Shown: positions 25,927 through 32,152 of the stretch, piece after piece
Position numbering within the stretch: the first letter of the stretch is position 1
Layout of the letters: every line of letters starts with the position of its first letter
NCBI GenBank assembly: GCA_024227135.1
Contig: JAAELC010000352.1
Coordinates: forward strand, 1 to 32,152
Direction: 5' to 3'
Length of the DNA stretch: 32,152 nucleotides
DNA from: Gammaproteobacteria bacterium
Lineage (GTDB): Bacteria; Pseudomonadota; Gammaproteobacteria; Chromatiales; Chromatiaceae
Translations under genes and position numbers: made by a program
Notes under the pieces: generated by a model
Database searches by the model: none
The model's input: the letters and a program-made list of their open reading frames with translations, nothing else
What the model was told of the DNA's origin: nothing

Positions 25927-27233
25927 AGGCTTATCCTCGGCTGAAAGAAGTAGCCGTCACCGTCTGTGCTGAGCAGACTTTCCGCTCCATCCACCTGAAC
26001 CCTTACAAGGTATTCCCCTTCTGCCACCCCCGAAAAGGAAAATTCCACGGTATCCGTATCGATGATTTCGGGATCAAGTCCGTTTCCGTCCGGGGCTTTG
26101 ATCCGGTATGCCCTGGGTGACCGGGTTGTCGGGGGCTGGTATTCGTTGAGAAGCAGGGATACGGACTGGCGCCGGGCAACCCTGGGATCGATGGTAGATG
26201 TAAATGTACCGGACCGGTAGGTTACCCCTTCGATCAGTTCCGAGTCATCCACCGTGACCGCAGTACTTACCAGAGGACGGAGCATAAATGTTTCAGTGTT
26301 GGATTCCTGCCCGATATGCAGGGATTCCGGGTCACTCATCAGCATCTGATGAATGATTTTCACTGCTACAACGCCACTGTAAATCCCGGCTACCATAGGG
26401 GTCGGGAGTAAAAGGGTGATTTTTGTGTCACTGATCTCTGTTGCAAGGGCTGTCACATCTCCCCCATTCATGGTGATGATTAAATCTTCGTTATCTAGAC
26501 GATATCCCAGAATATCAACAGAAACTCCGGGTACAACCGGTTCACCCGGCTGATCAGTGACAACGATACTTTGGATGACAGCGGAGTCGAGGGGTACTCC
26601 ATATCCCAGACGGCGTGCTACCGGAAGAGCGGGTTTGGTCACAGCGTTATTTTCAATAATCAAGGTTGAGGCCTGATAGGCCACGGTGGGCCTGAATTTG
26701 GCCTGCATGGCGGCCCAGAGCTTGGAGATTTCCTCGGCATTCAAAATTCCGGGGGTGAGGCGGATTTTCTCAAGCTGATCGGCTATGCCGGAATTCGCAA
26801 GTTCCGTGGGGAAATCTGTGGGTGGGGTAGTCGGCGAAAGGGCCGTTTCAATTGTGGCCCGGCTCAGAACGGGATTCTCGTGAAGGACCTGCATGAGCTC
26901 ACCGAGAAGAAGTTCTGCATAGTATGGACTGGAACCGTAGACGGAGATCAGATAGTGGAGATCCACCGTAAGGGGCGGGGTGGCGATTCGTTCTCCCCGG
27001 CTATTCCGGCTGGGAAGATCCACATTGGCCCAACCCTGGTTCCGGGTGATCTGATGAAGAAACAAATTTATCTGATCCGGATCGTTGGTTCCGGTGAGGG
27101 TGATACGGTCCGGAGGCAAGCTGGTGACACTGACCGCTCCGATGACGGATGCAATGGGTTCCGCCGCAACACGGTTTGAAATCAGGGATTGAAGGGTAGC
27201 CGTGACGGCGGCTATGGCCATGGATGTGCTCAT
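25923..27233 (-). CDS. DUF4255 sheath/tube terminator protein (Afp16/Pvc16-type)
   Basis: This 436-residue protein caps the distal end of the tail. Residues 1-185 match DUF4255 (Pvc16 N-terminal domain): IAAVTATLQSLIS, NQINLF-type motif DPDQINLFLHQITRN, WANVDLPSRNSRGER, LTVDLHYLISVYGSSPYYAE and LLGELMQVLHENPVLSR. Residues 225-310 look like an IPT/TIG-like Ig domain, and about 345-430 like a second beta-sandwich ending FSGVAEGEYLVRVQVDG. Extra Ig domains after DUF4255 are common in relatives. Both ends overlap neighbours by 4 nt. The pairing with the ATPase is the usual order in eCIS operons. Confidence 0.92.
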   Translation of the reverse strand: MSTSMAIAAVTATLQSLISNRVAAEPIASVIGAVSVTSLPPDRITLTGTNDPDQINLFLHQITRNQGWANVDLPSRNSRGERIATPPLTVDLHYLISVYGSSPYYAELLLGELMQVLHENPVLSRATIETALSPTTPPTDFPTELANSGIADQLEKIRLTPGILNAEEISKLWAAMQAKFRPTVAYQASTLIIENNAVTKPALPVARRLGYGVPLDSAVIQSIVVTDQPGEPVVPGVSVDILGYRLDNEDLIITMNGGDVTALATEISDTKITLLLPTPMVAGIYSGVVAVKIIHQMLMSDPESLHIGQESNTETFMLRPLVSTAVTVDDSELIEGVTYRSGTFTSTIDPRVARRQSVSLLLNEYQPPTTRSPRAYRIKAPDGNGLDPEIIDTDTVEFSFSGVAEGEYLVRVQVDGAESLLSTDGDGYFFQPRISL

Positions 27234-28159
27234 TTCTGATCTCCGTTGACCTGTCGAAGGTAATCATCAAGGGCCAGGACCGGTTCCCGTACCTGAGTGT
27301 CTCCGCTTGGTTTATGTACCGGTTGTTTTTTCCCGGCACGTATCTCAATGGTTCCGATGGAAATGGTAACCTTGGGTGGTACGGGTGGATTCCAGGGCTC
27401 TTTGTCTACAAGGGTTTTAGATGCCTTAGGAAAAAAAGGTGCTCGGGACGAGGGCTCTCGATCGGTTGTGTGGTTTCTTCCGGTTTGAAGTGGGGCGGGC
27501 TCTGCATGATTTCCAGATTTATGTCGAGTCACCCCGTTTGATGCCTGGGGGGTCTCTCTCTTTTCTCCCCGATTGATTGGTACCGCCAGGGGCGAAACCG
27601 GAGTCTGGTTCAAGGGGGCCGACCAGGTATGCAGCTGTGAGTAAATAATGGTCTCTGGTTTTACTATCACATCTAGTTCCGGGCCTTTCTCATTTGCCCG
27701 GACCTGATTGAGAGGTGCTGGTTCGGTGTGGTTATCCTCAGGCTTTGTATTTTGTACCGGGTTCCAAGCCGGAGAATCAGGTACCGGAGCCTTTTCCTTA
27801 CCGGCCATATCATTCACCTGCCTGTCTGTAAAACCGGTCTCTGATTCCCGAGGAAGTCCGTCTTTTCCTTCCGGGTTGGTCCGGATTACCTGATTCCCTG
27901 AGTCTGTTTCTGGTTGTGGGTTGTGATTTATGGTCTTTCCGGTTTCCTGTGCCGGGTGAAACGCGCCAGGGATCACTTTCACCCCGGATGTTTTTTCGCT
28001 TATGTCGTGTGGCCCACTGTTTTCCTGCTTCTCAATGGGGACGGTCGGAAGAACAGTCGGATCCTGTTCCGGCTCAAAGAGCGATTTAGGACGGGGCTGG
28101 ATCACGGGTAGCTCCCTACTATTTTTTCCAATCAGGGCGTCGAGAAAATTCATGGTCAT
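27230..28159 (-). CDS. Proline-rich, probably disordered eCIS linker protein
   Basis: This protein is 309 residues from the ATG at 28159, which overlaps the previous stop as ATGA. A GTG at 28171 or an ATG at 28153 are alternatives. After a short N-terminal helix (MNFLDALIGK) it is dominated by P, E, K, N, T and S with no predicted fold. It ends in an ordered-looking tail: VTISIGTIEIRA at about residues 264-275, then LALDDYLR at 295-302. I recall a similar I-G-x-I/V-E-V-R-A plus L-S-L-D-D-Y-L tail in other eCIS clusters at this position, but this is memory, not a search. It has no cysteine and no membrane segment. A flexible tether with a docking peptide at each end would fit its place between the hub chaperone and the tail terminator. 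Confidence 0.75.
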   Translation of the reverse strand: MTMNFLDALIGKNSRELPVIQPRPKSLFEPEQDPTVLPTVPIEKQENSGPHDISEKTSGVKVIPGAFHPAQETGKTINHNPQPETDSGNQVIRTNPEGKDGLPRESETGFTDRQVNDMAGKEKAPVPDSPAWNPVQNTKPEDNHTEPAPLNQVRANEKGPELDVIVKPETIIYSQLHTWSAPLNQTPVSPLAVPINRGEKRETPQASNGVTRHKSGNHAEPAPLQTGRNHTTDREPSSRAPFFPKASKTLVDKEPWNPPVPPKVTISIGTIEIRAGKKQPVHKPSGDTQVREPVLALDDYLRQVNGDQK

Positions 28160-28893
28160 GTCCCAATGCACTCAAGGTAAAAAGCCCGCCTTCGGAGCGG
28201 AATCAAAAGAATGTCTCTGTCTGTCCAGCCGTAAACCGATGCCAGGCGGTGAACTTCGTGGAGAAGACGCCGGGCAAGATAGTCGATTTCATCCCATAAA
28301 AACCGAGTGATATCAAAGGGAGCTGACCAGCCTGTACCGCACTCGCCGCAGGTGAGGCCAAAGCGGATATCGGCCAGTTCCTGAGCCTCGACCATGGCTT
28401 GGACCAGTGGCTCTGTGAGGGCCTCAGGCAGTTGATCCGCGGAAACAGCCGCCCCTGCCCTGGTGACCGAAACGATGCAGCGGCTGAGAAGTGCCGAGGT
28501 CCTGGTTACATCCGTCTTTGAACTACTCAAAACCTGCTCGACATCCAGACTGGTAGGGGCCTTGATCGCCACCTTGTAATCTTCTAGGTGCACTAATATT
28601 TCCGCCTTTTCCTGATCCTTTGTCTGCTCAAGAAGATCGTGAATGCTGAATTCAAATTCGCTGACAACGGCGCAGTGAGGACATCGATCTGTGCAAGTAC
28701 ACAGATCACCGAAAAGCCGTGAGCGGATATCAAGCAGCATTCTATCACGCTGGGCCAGGGGGAGGCTGCGGACCTGTCTGTCTGATAACGACAGGTCTAC
28801 AGCACATATCACCCTGATGGCTTGATCAATGGGGCCCAGGTAACATCCTTGTTCCCATAGTTCAACCAGCGCAAGGGAGGTTAGGGGAGTCAT
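28156..28893 (-). CDS. T4-type baseplate hub assembly chaperone-like protein with Cys clusters
   Basis: This 245-residue protein resembles the T4 baseplate hub assembly family found in contractile tails. The N-terminal half is helical (LALVELWEQG, then LPLAQRDRMLLDIRSRLFG). Cysteines at 65, 67, 71 and 74 (CTCTDRCPHC) and 182 and 185 (CGEC) look like a split zinc ribbon. The C-terminal FLWDEIDYLARRLLHEVHRL, then YGWTDRDILLIPLRRRAFYL, is a segment I recognise from eCIS homologues. Its role in eCIS is not established. By analogy it helps assemble the hub or link it to the tube. It starts 18 nt after the tube stop with a modest GGGGTGG site, and its stop overlaps the linker gene. Confidence 0.78.
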   Translation of the reverse strand: MTPLTSLALVELWEQGCYLGPIDQAIRVICAVDLSLSDRQVRSLPLAQRDRMLLDIRSRLFGDLCTCTDRCPHCAVVSEFEFSIHDLLEQTKDQEKAEILVHLEDYKVAIKAPTSLDVEQVLSSSKTDVTRTSALLSRCIVSVTRAGAAVSADQLPEALTEPLVQAMVEAQELADIRFGLTCGECGTGWSAPFDITRFLWDEIDYLARRLLHEVHRLASVYGWTDRDILLIPLRRRAFYLECIGT

Positions 28894-28910
28894 ATATTAC
28901 GCCACCCCGA

Positions 28911-29435
28911 TCAGGCCGGTTCGTCGTAGGTTTCTTCCGTAGGCTCCGTCACTGCGTAGTCCCTTTCCCAACCTTCGTTCTCCAGCTTCAGGGTCTGAAT
29001 CGCCACGGCGTTGGCATTGGCGTCCATGTCAGGCAGGGGTTGGTATTCTGAGACCCAACACCGGTATACGTTGTAGGCAATGGCCAATTGGCCCGCCTCG
29101 TTGTATACCTCGATGGTGATCGCTTTGCGAAAATCCGCCAGGGACGTTTCCGCCCCCAGGCCGGAACCGAAGTTCCAGATTTTATTGGCCCATTTTTCAA
29201 ATTCCACATCATGGGTCACGCCACGTTCTAGGGTGATGGGTTCGTATTCCGTCCGGCCCGGTGATTTCCTGCTGGAGCTGGGATCACCACCTTCCCGGTG
29301 CTTGATGACCTCCGTGGTTCGTTTCAGGCCACTGACCTTGCTGACACCAGCCACATATCTTCCGTCCCATTTAACCCTGAACTTGAAGTTCTTATACGGA
29401 TCAAATCGATGTTGATTGACACTGAATTCTGCCAT
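28911..29435 (-). CDS. Inner tube protein (Afp1/Pvc1-type, gp19 family)
   Basis: This 174-residue protein forms the stacked hexameric rings of the inner tube. Typical motifs are DPYKNFKFRVKWDGRYVAG, then VSKVSGLKRTTEVI, the HREGGDPSSSRKSPGRTEYE loop, ITLERGVTHDVEFEKWANKI, and the C-terminal VYRCWVSEYQPLPD with IQTLKLENEGWERD. The length is usual for eCIS tube proteins. The start has an AAGGAG site that overlaps the sheath stop codon, giving close coupling with 12 nt between the genes. Only one tube gene is present, whereas Afp/PVC carry two or more, so tube rings next to the hub must use the Afp7-like protein or the same subunit. Confidence 0.95.
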   Translation of the reverse strand: MAEFSVNQHRFDPYKNFKFRVKWDGRYVAGVSKVSGLKRTTEVIKHREGGDPSSSRKSPGRTEYEPITLERGVTHDVEFEKWANKIWNFGSGLGAETSLADFRKAITIEVYNEAGQLAIAYNVYRCWVSEYQPLPDMDANANAVAIQTLKLENEGWERDYAVTEPTEETYDEPA

Positions 29436-29447
29436 GGATGTACTCCT

Positions 29448-31298
29448 TTATGCCTGGGTTTGGCCTGCAAGTTGCTGCAGTTTGATGATGACAAATTCGG
29501 CGGGTTTCAAGGGAGCGAAACCCACAACGATATTCACGATGCCCCGGTTTACGTCATCCTGAGTTGTCGATTCCGAATCGCATTTGACCAGATAGGCATC
29601 CGTCGGTTTTACGCCCATGAAGGCTCCCTGGCGGAACAGGGAGTGCATGAAGGCACCTACATTGAGACGGATCTGTGCCCAGAGGGGTTCGTCGTTAGGT
29701 TCAAAGACCACCCAGTGCGTTCCCAGATACAGGCTTTCTTCGATGTAAAGGGCAAGCCGCCGGACGGGCAGGTATTTCCACTCTGAGGCCCTGCGGTCAT
29801 CACCCTGGAGCGTTCGGGAGCCCCAGACAATGTGTCCCGCGGGAGGGATGCTTCTCAGGCAGTTGACACCCAATGGGTTGAGTTCTCCGTTTTCCGCATC
29901 GGTCAGGGGCACGTCCAGACCATAGGCGCCGCGCAAGGTCGACTCAAGGCCGGCGGGTGCCTTCCATATCCCCCGCTGTGTATCTGTGCGGGCGATGACG
30001 CCGGCTACTGTGCCGCAGGGTGCGAAGGTTTCAATCTGGTTGTCCCGGCACACATTGGCCTGGTCGATGCGCGGAAAATAGAGGGCCGCGTTTTTGCTGA
30101 TCGTTCCCACCCCCGATGCGATGCCGCTGACGGCAGCCTCTTTGCTGTCCCAGCCTGAGGGTGCATCTACAATTAGAATGGCTCTCCGAGACTCACAGTA
30201 AGTGGCTGCTGCCCCCCAGACGTTGTTGGCCACATCTGTATCCTGATCGTAGGGAGGAATGCAGAGCATATTGAAAATATCGGTATTCTCGAGGGCATAG
30301 ATTCCTTCCTTATCATCTTCGTTACCCAGGTAATCGTTGCTGCCAATGGTATTGCCATCGGATGCCGGAACATTGACCTCGGAACAGTTCGCATCATCCC
30401 AGTAGCTGGTTCCCGCAGCCGGGGTAGGACTTTCGCCGGGACGTGAGCTTGGAAGGCCCTGAAACACACGCATCAGCTTCGATTCCTTGGCCAGTACCCG
30501 ATCCACTCTGCGCGTATGATGGCTGAGCACCGAAACATTACGGATCACTTCGATATCTCCGGTTTCGCCGTCACGGATGCTCAAATTGAACAGGTTTGCA
30601 GCATCCACTCCCACCACGTCATGATCGATACGGGCCCGGAGGCTGTTGCCCCATGTTCCTTCATTGACCGCTTCAAGGGGCAGACCACTAACCGTCAACC
30701 TGGCTCGGGTTACCGGAGCTGCGTCGTTTGCAAGCTCGTCGACCACGGGTACCACGGCTGCAGCTGCCGCGTCCGCTACATCCTGAAACGCAGCTGCTCC
30801 TGCCACCGCCCCCTGGGCTGCCTCTGAAATTGCCGTTGCGGCAACCATGGCAATGGTTCCTGCCGCTCCTGCAGCAGCCACGGCTCCAGCCGCAGCATCG
30901 GCCACATCCTGAGCACTTGTAGCGGCTGCAACAGCATCATCTGCCGCATCCGCCACGGCCTGGGCGGCAGTCTGGGCTTCTAATTCTGCAGCGGTAAAGG
31001 CTGCTTCCCGTGCAACTTCGTCGGTAAAAGTGGGATTGAACAGCCTGACGATAACGGCTTGACCGCCACCATTTAGAAAGAAATCTCTTACGGAAAAGCT
31101 CATGGTGCTACTATTCCACATCTCCCCAAATCGCCGTTCAAAATCACCGAAATTGTTGATCACCACAGGATCATTCACCGGCCCCCGGCGGGACCGTCCT
31201 AAAAACGCCGTCACCGACGTGGGCACACCCGTAATCGTGCGGACACCACTCGGGATTTCTTCGATGTACACTCCTGGATACGTTGGTGCCACAGGCAT
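29448..31298 (-). CDS. Contractile tail sheath protein (Afp2-4-type)
   Basis: This 616-residue sheath subunit drives contraction. The N-terminal PTYPGVYIEEIPSGVRTI, VTAFLGRSRRGPVN and INNFGDFERRFG, and the C-terminal GVNCLRSIPPAGHIVWGSRT, YLPVRRLALYIEESLY, WAQIRLNVGAFMHSLFRQGAF and NIVVGFAPLKPAEFVI motifs are diagnostic. Residues about 95-195 form an alanine-rich low-complexity insertion with two QDVADAAA repeats, inserted after the AVIVRLFNP strand of the N-terminal domain. AGGAGG lies 7 nt before the ATG, the strongest site in the operon and fitting for the most abundant subunit. It is the first certain gene of the operon, and only one sheath gene is present. Confidence 0.96.
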   Translation of the reverse strand: MPVAPTYPGVYIEEIPSGVRTITGVPTSVTAFLGRSRRGPVNDPVVINNFGDFERRFGEMWNSSTMSFSVRDFFLNGGGQAVIVRLFNPTFTDEVAREAAFTAAELEAQTAAQAVADAADDAVAAATSAQDVADAAAGAVAAAGAAGTIAMVAATAISEAAQGAVAGAAAFQDVADAAAAAVVPVVDELANDAAPVTRARLTVSGLPLEAVNEGTWGNSLRARIDHDVVGVDAANLFNLSIRDGETGDIEVIRNVSVLSHHTRRVDRVLAKESKLMRVFQGLPSSRPGESPTPAAGTSYWDDANCSEVNVPASDGNTIGSNDYLGNEDDKEGIYALENTDIFNMLCIPPYDQDTDVANNVWGAAATYCESRRAILIVDAPSGWDSKEAAVSGIASGVGTISKNAALYFPRIDQANVCRDNQIETFAPCGTVAGVIARTDTQRGIWKAPAGLESTLRGAYGLDVPLTDAENGELNPLGVNCLRSIPPAGHIVWGSRTLQGDDRRASEWKYLPVRRLALYIEESLYLGTHWVVFEPNDEPLWAQIRLNVGAFMHSLFRQGAFMGVKPTDAYLVKCDSESTTQDDVNRGIVNIVVGFAPLKPAEFVIIKLQQLAGQTQA

Positions 31299-31331
31299 AA
31301 TATGTCCTCCTATACAATTAAGATTATCAAT

Positions 31332-32003
31332 TTACATCACAACCGGAACCCAGGCTTGTAGTGAACGTGAGCTACAGGTGGCCCCGAAATTAAATTGGCT
31401 GATAATGTCGTATTTTCTGATAAATTTTAGGATATCTGCATTCAGCACCGTGCTTTTACTTAAAAATCTCTGCTTTGGGGGTACCCTCAGTTGTCGAAAT
31501 TTCTCCGGGACATGAGAGGCAAGTGTGGTGAGAACCGGAAAATTCAACAGCGGCTCTATGTAGGTTAAGAGGAAAACATATACCTCACCGGGTTCGGCTT
31601 GTTGCATTAGAAAGTCGAACCCGAGGCGGTTCGTTTCCGCTGATAAAGACTGTATGTCGTGTCTCATTAAACGACCTTCGGTGTAGCAATAACTGAGGTT
31701 ACAACTATTGCAGAGATTGAAGAATATTAAGATAGGGTGACAAATGATATCTTGGTGTTCAGAGAGAGATTTCGAAAGATCGAATAAATATTTCAATCGA
31801 TTCAAGATTGCTGTGAAAATTTGTCGGGCACAAGGGAGGGACGTTCTATAAGGATGGTCTGTCGAAACACGAGTAAGGCCGAAGCGCAAACCGGCTTCCT
31901 CTATACCGCAATGGTGCGTTTTTACCTTATGAATAGCGTAGAAGACACGAGTGTCATCGCACTCGGCCAAGTGAAGACTTTGTTTGTAAGAACGGATTGT
32001 CAT
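31332..32003 (-). CDS. Hypothetical leader ORF upstream of the sheath gene, uncertain
   Basis: This is an open frame of 223 codons with no recognised family. The ATG at 32003 follows a G-rich site (GGGGGGGATAGG) that lies in a small potential hairpin (32006-32026). An internal ATG at 31667 (GAAGGT six nt upstream) would give a 111-residue protein. That part looks more protein-like (FDFLMQQAEPGEVYVFLLTY, then VPEKFRQLRVPPKQRFL). The first half is Cys/His-rich and less convincing. It ends 33 nt before the sheath start and is AT-richer than the operon. It could be a regulator, a decayed gene or a chance ORF in the leader. Confidence 0.35.
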   Translation of the reverse strand: MTIRSYKQSLHLAECDDTRVFYAIHKVKTHHCGIEEAGLRFGLTRVSTDHPYRTSLPCARQIFTAILNRLKYLFDLSKSLSEHQDIICHPILIFFNLCNSCNLSYCYTEGRLMRHDIQSLSAETNRLGFDFLMQQAEPGEVYVFLLTYIEPLLNFPVLTTLASHVPEKFRQLRVPPKQRFLSKSTVLNADILKFIRKYDIISQFNFGATCSSRSLQAWVPVVM

Positions 32004-32067
32004 ACCCTATCCCCCCCGGTGATAGGTGACTTTCGTTAACTTCAAAGTTACTACATCTAGTTGTTTG

Positions 32068-32096
32068 ATGTTATCATTTCACAAAATGATTCGCAA
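32068..32096 (-). promoter_or_regulatory. Candidate operon promoter with operator-like palindrome in the spacer
   Basis: On the minus strand TTGCGA (32091-32096) and TAACAT (32068-32073) are 17 nt apart. Each matches 4 of 6 positions of the sigma-70 consensus. The spacer is filled by the perfect inverted repeat ATCATTT-TGTG-AAATGAT (32073-32090), placed where a repressor would block polymerase. Transcription would start near 32060 and run towards the operon. The promoter match is modest. The palindrome is the stronger signal. Confidence 0.4.
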
Positions 32097-32152
32097 CCCT
32101 TTTATCCAATTTAAATATGATACGATTTGTTAATGTTGCTTTAGAACAAAGA

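Noticed and set aside
1-32152. Prophage or R-type pyocin island
   Set aside because: No capsid, portal, terminase, integrase or lysis genes, and the DUF4255, AAA+ ATPase, DUF4157 and DUF6519 genes are eCIS markers absent from ordinary prophages.
1-32152. Type VI secretion system
   Set aside because: The sheath is a single phage-type gene rather than a TssB/TssC pair, no ClpV or TssJLM membrane complex is present, and the ATPase is of the single-module eCIS type.
1-32152. CRISPR arrays, tRNA or rRNA genes
   Set aside because: No regularly spaced direct repeats and no cloverleaf or rRNA-like segments were seen on either strand.

Overview
This window holds one long, single-direction gene cluster on the minus strand. 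It runs from about 32000 down to about 830 and encodes an extracellular contractile injection system (eCIS), the phage-tail-like protein-delivery particle of the Afp/PVC/MAC family. The set is tail sheath, inner tube, sheath/tube terminator (DUF4255), AAA+ ATPase, hub proteins, spike, PAAR-like tip, gp25-like wedge protein, two large gp6/baseplate-J-type wedge proteins, a gpI-like tail protein and a DUF6519 protein. No capsid, terminase, integrase, holin or endolysin gene is present, and no TssJLM or ClpV. It is therefore neither a prophage nor a type VI secretion cluster.

The host cannot be named from this window. The cluster looks moderately GC-rich, while both flanks (1-826 and 31300-32152) are clearly AT-richer. 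That fits either an acquired island or ordinary coding/non-coding contrast. An OmpA-like peptidoglycan-binding domain and AGGAGG-type ribosome binding sites suggest a Gram-negative host. A Desulfobacterota-like organism would be a weak guess only.

Layout in order of transcription (right to left): a candidate promoter with an operator-like palindrome (32068-32096); a leader ORF of doubtful status (31332-32003); sheath; tube; a Cys-rich T4-type hub-assembly-chaperone-like protein; a proline-rich linker protein with a conserved-looking C-terminus; the DUF4255 terminator; the AAA+ ATPase; a 107-residue unknown; a giant 2292-residue DUF4157 protein; a DUF4157 + OmpA protein; an Afp7-like hub/tube-junction protein; a free-standing LysM protein; a gpD-like hub protein; a gpV/gp5-like spike; a PAAR-like tip; gp25; two gp6-like wedge proteins; a gpI-like protein with a probable beta-helix; a DUF6519 protein ending in seven propeller-like repeats; and an 87-residue unknown. 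An intrinsic terminator lies at 557-597. Most junctions overlap by 1-16 nt (often ATGA), so the cluster is probably translated as one coupled operon. The main break is a 167-nt gap between spike and PAAR genes that holds a 108-bp imperfect palindrome.

By analogy with known eCIS, the LysM, gpD, gpV, PAAR, gp25, gp6-like and gpI-like proteins form the baseplate and spike. Tube and sheath polymerise on it, the DUF4255 protein caps the tail, and the ATPase acts in assembly or cargo loading. The most interesting parts are the two DUF4157 proteins. The giant one alternates beta-rich blocks with three charged helical segments and sits where a tape measure or cargo might be encoded, and no conventional tape-measure gene is visible. 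Other points of interest are the propeller-bearing DUF6519 protein (a candidate target-recognition module), the linker protein and the palindromic element inside the operon.
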